A DNA stretch of 64,000 nt, taken from Porphyra umbilicalis. Taxonomy: Eukaryota > Rhodophyta > Bangiophyceae > Bangiales > Bangiaceae. Under the pieces are notes generated by a model, which worked only from the letters and a program-made list of their open reading frames with translations, ran no database searches and had not been told where the DNA came from. Shown one piece after another: positions 51,949 to 63,422 of the stretch. The stretch covers positions 124,001 through 188,000 of the forward strand of contig KV918800.1 in the NCBI GenBank assembly GCA_002049455.2, in the 5' to 3' direction. Numbering within the stretch: position 1 is the stretch's first letter; each line of letters opens with the position of its first letter. A program made the translations under genes and the position numbers.

Positions 51949-54900
51949 TTAAAAGCCCGCCGCACGGTACGCCCGCCACTGCGCCGAGCGCTCGTCGTTG
52001 ACCGGGTGGATCTCGTCGTCCTCCTCCACGTCCCGGTCACGCACGCGCTCGTCCTGGCGGGCGGTGCTCGGTGCGTGGCCACTGGGTGTGGATTCCGGCA
52101 GCGTCGTGCGCCCGACCAAGTGCGGCGGCAGCGCCTCCAAGCGCATGGGCTGCTGCGGGAGCGGCAGGACGACTCCGACAGGTGCGCCACCAACAACCGC
52201 GGGAACTGACGCAGCCGGGGCCGGGGCGGCGGGCGGCGGAGGAGCGGGAGCGACGGGAGCGGGAGCGACGGGAGCGACCTCAATCACATGGCGGCTGGGG
52301 TCGGAACCTTCAATGAGCTGCAGCCCGTCGTGCACACCGGTGTCCTTGGGCAGGACGTCATGCAACAGGAAGAGCTCGCGCTCAAACAGCGCCTTGTGCC
52401 CCAGGTTCAGAGCACCTGTACCACCGAGGATGGATGGCAGTCCCGCATGGTTACGAAAATACGCGCGTACCTGCGAGCGAGGGAGAACAAGCCCAGGAGA
52501 GAACAAGAACAGGCGGCACCAGCGAAGAAGAGTACGCACACCACGAGCAAGTCAGAGTGTCAACAACGGACGCGGATTTCGTCACACGGTTGCACAACTG
52601 AAACCACATGTTACGAGCGAAACAAAGGCAGGACCGTAGCCAAAGCGTAGGAAGAAGTCGAGAAGAACCCCCCAAAAACGTACCCGAAGAGACACGTTGG
52701 CGAAATGGCCGTACATGCAATGGATGACGCGAATGGCATTGTTAGGGACCATCCAGGTCACCATGGTCGCCGTCGCTTCCAGCTCGTCGAGGACGCGGGC
52801 GAGGACGTCCAGCATTTCCATTCGCCCGTGTGCGTCCTTTACGAACGAATCCGCGTGCAGAAGGTCCATACACTCCTCGGGCGACTGCTCGAGGACGCGC
52901 CGCGTAGATGAGGGCGACGGCGTGATCCAGCCGCCGATGTTCTTCAGCGCGTGTGTCCGCTTCACGAAGGTTGACACAGCAATGGATGAAAGCGAGCTGT
53001 TTAGGTGCCCAAACACGCGTTTGATGTACTGGTACGAGACGACAAGCGCCATCCCCTTGGCGGGCTTGCGCACAGGGAGCATCATCTTCTTCTGCAGCTC
53101 CTGCACAGCGACCTCCACGGGGACCCCCATGACCTTGGCTAAAACACCAAGCAGCAGGGTGTTGACGGCCACCGCGTCGGGGTACACCCGCGCTGAGGAC
53201 GAAGCACTGCGGATCTCTTTCGTAAGGGCCTCAAGGAACAGCTCCTGTGAATGAGAACGATGGGATAGCAAATGGGACAAGACAGCAACACACAGCAGCA
53301 CATGTTAGAAATGGACGACAAGTTGAGCAGCTCACCCATGGCGAGCAGGTAGGGATGACCGCCACGCACACAGTACTCTCGACCATGGACGACGAGCAAG
53401 CAAGTACAACACCTTCATCTCGGCCATCAACTCAACAGAGTTTTTGGGGGCGCCCCCCCCGCCGGTTGCGCCTCCACCCGTCAACGGCAGCCGCTCGCCC
53501 AGGCTGTGTACGGCACGGTCGAGCACCTTGAGGCGCTCGAGGAAGACGCCGCTCCCCGACTCGCGACCATCCGCCGCCGCCGCGATGCCGTCGATGCGCC
53601 GCAGCGTCGACGCGGATTGAGATTTGACAACTACGAGCTCCGCGCGCAGTCGCGTGAGCTCGCGGCGCACGAAGGCAAAGCCGTTGCGCAGCGCCTCATG
53701 CACGTCGTGCAGCGCCAAAGACACTGGCTCAATCTCACCGTTGACCGGGAAGGCAGCACCAGCCGCCGCACACGCTGTGCGAGTCTCGATGCTGCGACGG
53801 CGCTTGGTAGACAGCAGACGAGTGCGGCGCGGCGACGCTGCAGCCGTCGATGGTAGCGGCGACGCGGGCGGTGTAATGTAGTCCTCTACTAGGGCGTCAT
53901 CGTCCATATCGCTGCTGCTCCCGTCCTCAGCGTCGGCCATCGGCGGCTGTGTGGCAGGGAAAGATCGAGACGGCGACGAGGTGCGCTCCGCCGTCAAACG
54001 CGCCGTAGCACTTACCGGGACAGCGCGGCGAGCACCGGGGGGAGGAATGGGGGGCAACCCAGCATGCGGCGCTTGAGCCGCGGCAAGCACAGCTTGTGCA
54101 CCCGGCATCCACAATGCTGCCGTCAACACACGTGGGTTGCGACCATTGTCAGCAAGCTGCTGGGCAAAGGCCTCAGCGTTGACGGGTGCCTGTGCCACGG
54201 GCAGCGCCCCTGTCGACGTTTCGCCACCCGGGGACCCGTGCGCTGCAACGACGGGCGCCGTAGACGGGACGGAAGCCGGCGGCAGCAGATGCTCGGTGTT
54301 GCCCCGGCTGGTGCCTGCGCCGGCGTTTCCCACCTCCTTCTCGCCAACGTTGCCGGCGTCCGCATCGGCGACGGCGTCGTACTCGAAGTCGTCCCCGCTC
54401 ACGTAGTCGGAATCGTCGGCGCCGCCGTCCGAGGCAGAATCCGATGGCGGCGGCGTCGGCGGACCCGCCACCATGTGGGGTACCGGCACGACAGTCATCA
54501 CCGCGGCGCGGCGCACGAACTTGCTCTTGCGAATACGACGGGGAGCGCTGGCGCGAACCTCCTTAGCGAGCCGGTGCGATCGACGCGGGGCCAAGCCCTA
54601 ACCGCGCACCGTGTCAGTGATGGACGGCGCCGAGGAGACGTACGCTTTCGCGCCGGCGGATACCGACAAAGATGCGGGCACCGCCTCTATAGAAGGCGCC
54701 TCTTCGGCCGTGTGCGGTTCAGCGTCGGCGGGCGCCACATTGGCCTCCATCACGGCACGCGTCGGCTGCACCATCTCTTTGTCGTTGGCCACAAGCTCCT
54801 GCGACTTGCTGACGGCCTTCTGCTCCCAAGACGGGACGCAACCTGACGGACCACCAGCGGATGAAGTCACATGAGTCGCATACGTCTCCAGGTTGTCAAC

Positions 54901-55083
54901 GTCGATGGTGTCGTTGAAGCGTGAAACGTTGGCGGGACCCTTGCCCTTGTTCAAAAACGATGGGGTCGCCACGAAGACCGGCAAGGTGTCGATGTCGATG
55001 ACGTCGTCGTCGGATGCATGCTTGGTGGAAGAACGCGGCACGACACCGCCGGTCGCGTCCACGTGCATGTTCGATGACGCCAT
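51949..55083 (-). CDS. Three-exon gene of unknown function with one in-frame TAG
   Basis: The model is exon 1 55083-53413, intron 168 bp, exon 2 53244-52684, intron 213 bp, exon 3 52470-51949 (TAA). Donors are GTGTTG and GTACGT; acceptors are TTCACAG and CTCGCAG. All junctions are phase 0 and give a smooth join (MAEMK|ELFLEALTKEI). The product of about 917 residues starts MASSNMHVDATGG. It has two DIDT/DVDN acidic-hydrophobic patches that could be SUMO-interacting motifs (weak), then an in-frame TAG at 54598-54600, a basic stretch (RRSHRLAKEV), a disordered acidic middle, a predicted coiled coil near 53650-53400, and a helical exon 2. I do not recognise a family. The TAG could end a short first protein, be a lesion, or be read through. 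Confidence 0.6.
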
Positions 55084-57020
55084 CGCCACGGGCGACGACA
55101 GAGGCACCTCGCCCCAAACAAAGACACTACGCGGTTGAGCGCGGGCCGGCGCGCGGACGACAAATGGGGAACGGGGGACATAAACTCGGGCACAGCAGTA
55201 AGTGGGGGTGGGAAGCGCACGGGAACACCCGGACCATCAATACGTGCATCTTATATGCTTGCCGCACTCACAGCCGCGGACGAGCAGCCGCACTAACGCG
55301 CTTGGGGCCGCCACCCCCCCCCCCACCGCGGTGCCCCCGCCCACCCCCCACCGCCGGGCTTACCGTACGGGCTCCCGGGTCCAAGGGTTCATTGCGCAGC
55401 CACGTAAAGGCGCTCGGGGCCGCCGAATGGGCGGAGTACCCAGTATCAGCCCATGGAAGGAGATTCACGCGTGGAGGCTAACACCCTTGACCTCCTCCTG
55501 GGTCGCACACTCGCACCACCGCAAGCACCGTGGGCACCGGCAGGACCACTGTGCGGGCATGATCGCCTCAGCCATCCCTCCGCCCCCGCGTGATCGCCTC
55601 AGAAACCCCTCCACCCCCCCCCCCCCCCCACTGCCCCAACAAGCTCCTCCAGTTTCACGTGCTCCCCATATCCGACGCCAACCTGTGGTACCCGCCCGCC
55701 CGCCACGTGACAGCCGCCACACGGCGGCGTGGGTCACGCTTGCCGTCAGGCCGAGATGGCCTGACCAAGTCGTGCGGTGGCACTTGGGCAAAGCATCGGT
55801 AGACGTCCGTCTGAAGCGCTCCAGGGCGGTGGCGGTGCGAGCGTGACGGGCTGTCACCACAAACGCAGGGTGAGGGCAGGGGCACCCGCGGCAAACGAGC
55901 ACCTATGCAAGGATCATCGGGCAGACGGGTAGGGGAGGGGGTGGGTCACGGGGGCGCAACAGGCCCCTCGAAGGCGGCATACCCACGGAGGGGGCCGCAG
56001 CCGACAGGGTAAGTGGTTGTCGTGGGGCTCGGAGGACGACGGACGACGAGGACGTCCGGCGCGTGGGTGACGCCGCGAGCAGCATGGCACGAGCGGCCGC
56101 ACGACTTGGCTGATCTCCTCGTGGGCTCAATGAGAAAGAAGAAGAACAATTCCCGCTTCATAGGCGGGCTACCTTATGAGAAGGACCCCCCGTTGATTTC
56201 GAAGCACCAATGGCGTGGCATCGCCGATCGTTTCGACGCCAGGCTTGAAAGCGACGGACAATGCAGGATAGGTGATTCCCGAAAGAATTCTTCAATCTTT
56301 GTGGACCCGTAAGGCCCCAATCACCAGCCCACGGTCAGTTTCCACAACGGGCATCCCAGAGTCGGCTGGAGACTTCTCTTCTGGCACTCGGCCGTCCCTC
56401 CTGCTTCTTGCAGCAGCCGGCGGCACCCGCAGCCCCACTCTACCGGACTCTTAGCCACGGTGTGGCTCTCCCCCCGCCCCCCCCCCCCCCCTCCCGTCTG
56501 GCCGTTGGCACCCGGGGGCTCTTTCGACCGCATGCTTACCCGCGGCACGACCGCACTACCCCCCCCCCCCTCTTTGACTCTAGCTACACCGGCGTCACCC
56601 GCGGCCCCACTCGACCGTACTTTTAGCCACGGTGTGGCTCTCCCACCGCCCCCCCCCCCCCCCCTCCTGTCTGGCCGTCGGCACCCGAAGGCCCTTTCGA
56701 CAACATGCTTACCTGCGGCGCGACCGCACTACCCCCCCCCCCCCCCCCCTTTGACTCTAGCTACACTCGGTGCCCGGCGGAGCAACCCGTCAACCCCCCC
56801 ATGCCCCATTCCAACGGTACTGTGTATGTTGCTGCCGGTGGGTCTTCTCATCGTTGCATGTTTTTGCACACCAGACGACGACACCAGCGCCCTCAACAGT
56901 CCTCCCACGAGCAACTGACCGACTGACGGCCCTCGGACCTACTTTTCACTGCCACTTGTACGCTTTTGTGTGGGTGTTTGCGTGTACTTGGGTGCGTGGC
57001 ATTGTGGGACACAGGTCGGC
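55084..57020. other. No confident gene
   Basis: Short frames only. A possible small coding piece at 56128-56312 (MRKKKNNSRFIGGLP) has no family match. C runs are frequent, and a 172-bp tandem duplication lies at 56425-56768. Confidence 0.5.
56425..56768. repeat. 172-bp tandem duplication with C runs
   Basis: Two units share TTAGCCACGGTGTGGCTCTC, GTCTGGCCGT and TTTGACTCTAGCTACAC. The internal C runs differ in length between units. Confidence 0.88.
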
Positions 57021-57860
57021 ATGGCTCCTGGTGGCAGCGCCACAGATGAGGCCTACTGGCTGTGCTGGTACTGCCCGCACTTGTTCGTCTCCAAGGCTTC
57101 CCGCATGCGACACATAAGCACACGACGCCCGTGGTGCAATAGGCTCGTACCTCCTGCGGGCTTTTTTGAGCTCCACCACCGACAGGCGGCAGCCGAGGAC
57201 AACCGCGGTACTACCGCTGCTCCCACCGCCCATCCTCCCACGGCACCCACCCATCGCCCAACGGCACCTACTCCGGCTATCGAAGACGGGAGCGACGTCC
57301 CCGAAGAGAGCCCCCTGATTGGCGAGCTTGGCGTGGTGCGCCTGCCTTCCGACGCTTCCGCGCCCGGGTCGCTTGCAGCTCCACGGCGTCGCAACGTCTT
57401 TCAGACGTCCGTCGCTGCACTGATACAAGCCTACTACGAGGCGATGCCCGAGGCGAGCAAGACGCGGCGTTTGGTATCGCCATCCGCAGGACAGCAGCCT
57501 TCGCGCTTCAACACGCCGCTGTTGCGGCAGGCCCTTACATTTGCTTTGAGCGAGGGCGGGCGGGGCATGTCGCAGGCGGACCAGATGACTTACCTGTCGG
57601 TTCTACTTCTACCGGAGGACAGTGGCCACGCTCGGCGTTGTAGGCGCGGCAGTGGCGCGCCACGGCGCAGACGCGCTTCTGTTGGCAGTGTGTGTGGAGA
57701 CGGTGCCACCTTTACTGGCGCCAACGGCACCCGTTTTGCTCCATCTGACAGCGGGACGAGCTGTGACGATGACGAGGGCGAGCTTGCACGCGCCTTCCCA
57801 AGCGCCGAACGGCTGTGGCGGTGGGTGGGCGGCGGTCACCGCCCCGCCGCGTGGTCGGTG
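57021..57860 (+). CDS. Hypothetical protein with CxxC..H..C zinc-finger-like N-terminus
   Basis: ATG 57021 starts MAPGGSATDEAYW. Residues 13-35 read CWYCPHLFVSKASRMRHIS and then WC, a possible C2HC finger. The middle is Pro/Thr/Ala-rich, followed by a helical part (FQTSVAALIQAYYEAMPEAS) and an acidic end. The frame stays open into the cyclophilin-like gene at 58086, and GC-rich, Arg-rich sequence from about 57800 looks non-coding, so the true 3' end is unclear. It may be a transposon-derived accessory ORF. No function is assigned. Confidence 0.45.
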
Positions 57861-58085
57861 CCACAGCCCCCGCCCGCCGCGGACCGCCGCCAGCGTCGCT
57901 GGCGTCATCCCCCCGGCGCTGCGGCGGCCATTGGGCGGCAGCCATTGGGCGGTCCCCCCCACCCCCGCCACTGCCCCCGTGCGTCGCCGCCGTCGCGCCG
58001 CGCCGCGGCCAGGGCGCCGGCCTTTGTGCCCGCTGCGGCGCTGCCGGCCCGCCGGCGGCCGCCCGCGGCAGCGGAGCGGGTGGCC

Positions 58086-59100
58086 ATGGCGGCGGCCCCA
58101 CCCCCCGGTGACGCCCCCGCACCCGCTTCGCCGCCGTCGCCCTCCCCTGCGTCGGTGCCCGCGCGGCCGACCGCCCTCACACGGCGGGCGGTGCTGGCGC
58201 TCGTGGCGCTCCTCCCGCTGGCGGCGGCGGCGGCGGCGGTGCTCCCAGCCGTGGCCGCCAACGGGCCGACGCCCGACTTGGCGGCGACCGCCGGCGCCAT
58301 TGGCGGCGCCGTGTCCGTCACCGCCCCCGCCGCGGCGGTGCCGGCCACGTCGGAGGCGGCGGCGGCCGCCGCCGCCGCCGCCGCCGCTGAAGCGGACGAG
58401 GTGGACGCGGCGGCCGCCATCGCTCCTGCCCCGGCCGCCGACGGCGCCGCCGCGCGCGTGTCCCCCGCCGACGCGCTCGCGGCGGCGGTTGTCACGGACC
58501 GGGTCTAATTTGACGTGGCGATTGGGGGCAAGCCCGCCGGCCGCCTCACCGTCGGCCTCTTTGAGCGCGACGAGTCCGCCACAATGGCGACCTTCAAGGC
58601 CCTAGTAAGGGGCACCCTCCGCGGCCGCGGCGGCAGCACCGTCGGCTACAAGTACTCGACGGTGTGGCGGGAGCGCAAGGGGGACCGCCTCGACTTTTGG
58701 CGCGTCGTCCAAATAGACACGCTCAACCAACTGCCAGGCACGCCGCAGCGCGCGGAAGTGGGGGTGGAGGTACCCCTCAACAATGACGCCAACGCGTTGA
58801 AGGAGGCGCCGGGGTCGGTGGCGGGGCCGTCGGGGGGGGAGGCGTTTGAGTGGCGCGTCAATGTCGGCGGCGCGCCGGCGGCGGCGGCGGCGGCCGAGGG
58901 GGAGCCCGACGTCCTCGTGTTTGGCCGCATCCTCGACGGGTGGGATGTGGTCGAGGCCGCGGAGGGCGTGGCCGTCAACCAAAAGACGATGCGGGACGGC
59001 TTCAAAAAGTTCGGCAGGGCGATTGAGGACTCGAAGGCAAAGGCCGGGACGTCAATGGGGGGTGGCGGCCGCCTGGCACATCTGTGCGCGCCGTCATCGA
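58086..59100 (+). pseudogene. Cyclophilin-like protein with thylakoid-lumen type leader, in-frame stop
   Basis: Cyclophilins are peptidyl-prolyl isomerases. ATG 58086 opens a Pro/Ala-rich transit-like stretch and a twin-arginine leader (TRRAVLALVALLPLAAAAAAV), suggesting the thylakoid lumen. The domain then starts DRV(TAA)FDVAIGGKPAGRL; the stop at 58506-58508 replaces the Tyr/Phe of the usual V[YF]FDV. It continues ATFKALVRGTL, YKYSTVWRERKGD, DVLVFGRILDGWDVVEA, a typical cyclophilin end. The active-site FHRVI and QGGD signatures are missing, as in other divergent plastid cyclophilin-like proteins, so isomerase activity is doubtful. The 3' end is unclear because the frame runs into a 75-bp repeat. 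Confidence 0.75.
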
Positions 59101-60091
59101 CGCGCCGCCCTGAGTGCCCACGGTGGTCGTCGCCGCCGACGGGTCGCCCGCCCCGGAGGAGGTCGCAACCGCCGACGACTCGCCCGTGCCAGCGGTGGTC
59201 GTCGCCGCCGACGGGTCGCCCGCCCCGAAGGAAGTCGCGACCGCCGACGACTCACCCGTGCCCGCGGTGGTCGTCGCCGCCGACGCCGTCCCCATGTGTG
59301 CCGGCCAGATGACCGGCGGCGTTCTCGAGCGCTCCTGCTCGTTGACGACTGGCGCGGGTCCGCTCCGGTGTCCAGTGGAGGCTACACGGGCACGCGCTAT
59401 CGTTCCAGCTGGGGGGGGGGGGGGGGTGAGAGTACCGGGCTGGTGTTGTTCGTAGCGGCTGGTGATGGGGCGCCCGGTGGTGCACCCGATGGGGTGTGGG
59501 ATTAGCGACCGGTCGGTGCAGTCACGGCACAGGAGGAGAATAGGAGAGGGGATGCCGGAGAAGCGGCACATGGAATGGGAGAGAGGGCACTCGCCACCTG
59601 GACAACACATGCATTCGGCGGACAGGCGTTTGGGGCAGGAGGGGGGGGGTCCTGGGTGGGGGCACTGACAAAACTATTGCAGCTTGCCTGTCATCCATGT
59701 CCTGGGCGACACAATAATTTGGCTGCGCATCTGATCTGTGGACTCGCCAGACGAGGAGCTGCCGCGTGCGCTTACAGTGTGCCGAATAGAAGAGCAACGA
59801 GGGGCGCCCGCGGCCCGCCTGCAGGTTTATTGGTACGTGGGGGCTGCGAAGGAGGGGGGTGGCGCCCGGGCGGACGCCTCCGGATCGACATTGAACCGGA
59901 ACCACAGCGCCTCGAAGAAATGCACCACACCCGTGCCGCATAAAGCGTGCCCAGTACAAGAGGCCTGGCTGGTGAAGAACGGCAAACGCCTCGGACAAGG
60001 GCGCGGCTAGCCGCGGATACCACCATCTGGCGTGCTTGTGACTTCTCCCACCCTCCCCCCCCCTTCCGACACCGCCCCATCCCAAGCAGCC
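59101..60091. other. Repeat and spacer, no gene
   Basis: 59114-59285 holds about 2.5 units of a 75-bp repeat (GTGGTCGTCGCCGCCGACGG and on) which in one frame reads VVVAADGSPAP units. The rest is spacer before the dioxygenase-like gene. Confidence 0.7.
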
Positions 60092-61399
60092 ATGCCCTCC
60101 TCCTCTGTGCCCCCCCCTCCGCCGCGGACGATGATTGGCGGCCGCCGTTTGCGCAAGCGAGGCACAAGGGGAAAGCTGCTTTCTGCCAAAGCTGCGCGGG
60201 CGGCAGCCGTGGAGGCTGCAGGGACCAGCGGCGCCGCGGTGGCGGTGGTCGGTGCAGTGGTGGCGGCGGAGGATGCCGCGAGAACCAGCGACGCTGCCGC
60301 AGCGCCGGTCGTTGGCACGGCGAAGACAGTCGCTGGGGTGGCTGCAGAGACTGGCGGGGAGGTGGCTGCAGAAACCGGCGGTGAGGTGGCGGCGGTCGGT
60401 GCAGTGGTGGCGGCGGAGGACGCCGCGAGGACCGACGACGCCGCCGCAGCGCCAGTTGGCGACGCCGCCGCAGCGCGGGTCGGTGACACGGCCCAGACGG
60501 TCGCTCGAGTGGCTGTTGGGTGCGCCGGAGGCACTTCATCAGCCGCGGGTCCCAACTTGCGCACTGGGTTTTGTGTGCCGGTCGACCAGACGGCTGTTGA
60601 GATGCGCAAGCACCTACACGTCGATGGTCGGGGATACCTCATTCACCGCGGAGCGGTGCCGGGCGGCGTGTGTGCCCGAGTGCTGCGGGCGGTGGCTGTC
60701 ATCGCAGGCAGCGCGTACCGTATCATTTTCAACCACCAAACCGTTGACGACTTTGAGAGCGACAATACGACAGTGGCTTCCATCATGGCCTCCGGCGGTG
60801 GCGGTCTGTTGATGGCAAAACTGGGCGGGCTCGTGCCAGACTGGCTTGGCACGACCGTCGACCGGGAGGGCGTCTCCACGCCGGGCATTTTGCTTGATGC
60901 CGAGGCCCAGCTCTGGGCCGACTTTTGCCTGGTAGCCTCTGTATTCTTGTCGGTGGCGGGCCGCGCCTTCGGACGTGGCGGCTACCAGTGCATTTACGGA
61001 CCCTCTCTGTTGCAGAGCCGAGGCGTCTGCCTCCCGCAACTGCCGCACATCGACCAGTCGGTGGCCATGTGGAACGGCAAGCCCACGAAGTTGGCGCCCA
61101 TGAACCCCTCCAAGCCAAACCTCTCCCTAATTGTCCCCCTCCAAGACAACACGCGCGTGGTCGTCTACCCACACTCCCACAGATACCTGCCCAGCCAGTC
61201 CGGTGGCCACCTCTCTGTCACGATCGACCCCGCCTGGGTCGCCCTCAACCGGGGTGATGCCCTGCTTTTTCGCCAAGACCTGGTCCATCACGGTGCTCCG
61301 TCCACCGGTATCAATCACCGAGTGCATTGGTACATAGATGCGGGGCGCAAGGCGTCCAAGCTGAGCACGTTTTACGTCAATTCAATTGCCAAAGAGTAA
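60092..61399 (+). CDS. 2-oxoglutarate/Fe(II) dioxygenase-like protein (435 aa)
   Basis: ATG 60092 (MPSSSVPPPPPRT) is chosen as the first Met of the clean frame. Residues 25-150 are Ala/Val-rich with a duplicated AVVAAEDAAR segment. From about 160 the protein is ordered. Iron ligands fit H319-x-D321 (LPHIDQ) and H399 or H400 (LVHHGAPS), followed by NHRVHWYID, the double-stranded beta-helix layout of phytanoyl-CoA dioxygenase-like and related oxygenases. LSLIVPLQDNTRVVVYPHSH matches the strand pair between them. The substrate is unknown. The gene has no lesion, ends TAA, and is one of the few intact non-transposon genes here. Confidence 0.68.
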   Translation: MPSSSVPPPPPRTMIGGRRLRKRGTRGKLLSAKAARAAAVEAAGTSGAAVAVVGAVVAAEDAARTSDAAAAPVVGTAKTVAGVAAETGGEVAAETGGEVAAVGAVVAAEDAARTDDAAAAPVGDAAAARVGDTAQTVARVAVGCAGGTSSAAGPNLRTGFCVPVDQTAVEMRKHLHVDGRGYLIHRGAVPGGVCARVLRAVAVIAGSAYRIIFNHQTVDDFESDNTTVASIMASGGGGLLMAKLGGLVPDWLGTTVDREGVSTPGILLDAEAQLWADFCLVASVFLSVAGRAFGRGGYQCIYGPSLLQSRGVCLPQLPHIDQSVAMWNGKPTKLAPMNPSKPNLSLIVPLQDNTRVVVYPHSHRYLPSQSGGHLSVTIDPAWVALNRGDALLFRQDLVHHGAPSTGINHRVHWYIDAGRKASKLSTFYVNSIAKE

Positions 61400-61553
61400 A
61401 GGACACTTTCTCCCTACAACTGTCCGCTTTGTCACCCATCCCAACTGAAACTCCTCCCCAGGAACCGGGTAGCTCCCCGCCCCCCCCGTGGCGCCCCGCC
61501 CGCTCTGCCCGTACGAGTTGTCCGTGCGCCCGCCAGAGCCCTTGCGCCGCGAG

Positions 61554-62339
61554 TCATACGCCGCCCACCGCCGTGCGTCGGCCGCATCGCTGCCGCCCGC
61601 GTCCGGCGTCGGGTCGGTCGACCTCGGTCGCTGCCGCGAGAGCCGCCGCCTTGTCAGCCGCTGCCGCCACCTCTGTCGCCGCCACCAGTGCGTCGGCAGC
61701 GGCGGTCACCAGCGGCTCAACTTCAAAGAGCCCCCCGTCGTCGCCCCTGGACGCAAAGACGACCACCTGGTCCACGTCATCGTGCGCGTCGAGCGCGGCC
61801 ACTACCTCGTCGGCACCCTCGGCATCGGCGAGCACAACGACGGCCTCCGCGGAGCTGGGCGCCCCAAAAACGCAGTGCCCCTGCCCCATCGACGCCTCGG
61901 CAGCCAGCCGACGTGCGATGCGCTCGCCCGAGACGGAGACAGCCGATACGGCGCCGCCCGCCGCGGTGGTTGGTGGCAGCACGCCAGCCGCAGCCTCGGA
62001 CACCCCGCCATTCTCACCGCACGTCACGTACACACGCAGGGCGGTGGCCGCGGGGAGGCCGTCCCACGCCGCTACCGACCGCGCAATCGCTAGCCCGTGC
62101 GCGCTGTCGTCAAACAGCAGCACCGCGGCGTTGGCAGCGTCTATGTGGACATCCTCATCTTGGCCAGGACTTCCACCCCAGCTCACCTCTACCGGGTTGC
62201 CCGCGTCAACGGTGCGCAGTGTGACGCCCCGATCTCCCGGCTCGCAGACGGCGACAACCCGCCCGGGCGGCTGCAGCGCCCCGACCACCACCGCCGGCAA
62301 CAGGAGCTGAACGTAGCCCGCCTCAGAGTTCGGGGTCAC
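61554..62339 (-). CDS. Hypothetical Ala/Val-rich protein
   Basis: A 261-codon open frame with regular beta/alpha-like segments (QLLLPAVVVGAL, NAAVLLFDDSAHGLAIARSV, DQVVVFASRGDDGG). The next frame upstream (62336-62842) ends in a membrane-like helix (LTLLTLALPVGLVAAA), so the two may be one gene joined across a C run near 62342. No family is recognised. Confidence 0.35.
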   Translation of the reverse strand: MTPNSEAGYVQLLLPAVVVGALQPPGRVVAVCEPGDRGVTLRTVDAGNPVEVSWGGSPGQDEDVHIDAANAAVLLFDDSAHGLAIARSVAAWDGLPAATALRVYVTCGENGGVSEAAAGVLPPTTAAGGAVSAVSVSGERIARRLAAEASMGQGHCVFGAPSSAEAVVVLADAEGADEVVAALDAHDDVDQVVVFASRGDDGGLFEVEPLVTAAADALVAATEVAAAADKAAALAAATEVDRPDAGRGRQRCGRRTAVGGV

Positions 62340-62842
62340 CCCCCCCCACCTGCCGCCACGCCGCTGCCTTTCGACGCCATGACCGATCGCAGGCAGCGCC
62401 CACCTCCAAAGTGCACGTCGAGGTACATGTCCGGCGTCGCGGCGGCAGCCACCAACCCCACTGGCAGCGCCAGCGTCAACAGCGTCAGGCCACCGCCGGC
62501 AGCCGACGCGCCCGCCACCACCGCAACGCGAGGGAAGACCGCCGCCGCCGCCGCCGCGGCCACCGCCGCCTCGTCTGCGGCCGCCACGTCGGTCGGCACT
62601 GTGTGAGTGCGCCGGGAGGCCACCGCGTCACGGTCCTCCCCGCCTTCTCCATCGCACACGGCGGCGGCGGGGCTGGCGTGGGTAGCCACAGGCCCCCACA
62701 CCGCCCGACATCTCGCCACCGACAGGCCACGTCGCGAGCGGCGAGCACCGTCCAACACCACCGCGCCAGGCGTCCACGCGGAGCGCCGATCCGGGAGCCG
62801 CTCAGTGTGTGGGGGAGCACATCGGACTGGAGCGGCTGCCAA
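62340..62842 (-). CDS. Hypothetical protein, possible membrane segment
   Basis: A frame with one hydrophobic helix near 62440-62490, followed by DMYLDVHFGGG. It overlaps the end of the Cys-rich frame and may be part of a longer, frame-slipped gene covering 61554-63422. Confidence 0.3.
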
Positions 62843-63422
62843 GCCGATGGCCAGTGTTCATCGACTTGGCGCACGCCCACGGCTTGCCATTGACAGCCAC
62901 CTTGACGCCCGCCGCCAGGCACGCCTCGGGCTGCGGCTCGGGCACCGCCCCCGACACTGGCGTCCACGGTGTCGGCGGCGGGGTGGTCGGCGGCGGCTCG
63001 GCACCGCCCGCGCCCGAGCGCGCGCCACCCCCCCCGACCTTGGTCACGGGGTGCAGCGACACGCCGCCGTCCTCTTCCTCGGTGCACGCGCACACGCCGC
63101 CGCCAGTGCCGCCGCTCCCCGCCACGCACTGTCACGACTTGACGACGTTGGCCGCCATGCACACGTGCGTCGCGCCCGCTGTCACGCATTTCCACGGCGG
63201 CGTGCAGCCGGCGCCGTCGGTGGAGCGCTTGCACGTGTGGCCGCCCGCCCCTTTGGCGCGCACGTCGGCCACGCACCGCCCGGCCGTTGCCTATTGCACG
63301 CATTAGCACTGGGAGCCGCGCGGCTCCTTGAACGCCGACGCGGCGCCGGCGGCAACCAGTGCGGCGGTCAGGGAGACGAGGAGGGCGGCGGAGGCCTTGG
63401 TCGACCGCACCTTGGGCGCCAT
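62802..63422 (-). pseudogene. Secreted cysteine-rich protein with three in-frame stops
   Basis: ATG 63422 starts MAPKVRSTKASAALLVSLTA, a clear signal peptide ending near GAASA. A Cys-rich region follows in the same frame (QC.CVQ, GRCVADV, HTCKRS, GCTPPWKC, HVCMAA, QCVAG, VCACTEE), then a Pro-rich linker and VNGKPWACAKS. Stops at 63303 (TAA), 63291 (TAG) and 63132 (TGA) interrupt it without frameshifts. The Cys spacing suggests a small disulfide-bonded extracellular domain; I cannot name the family. Confidence 0.5.
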
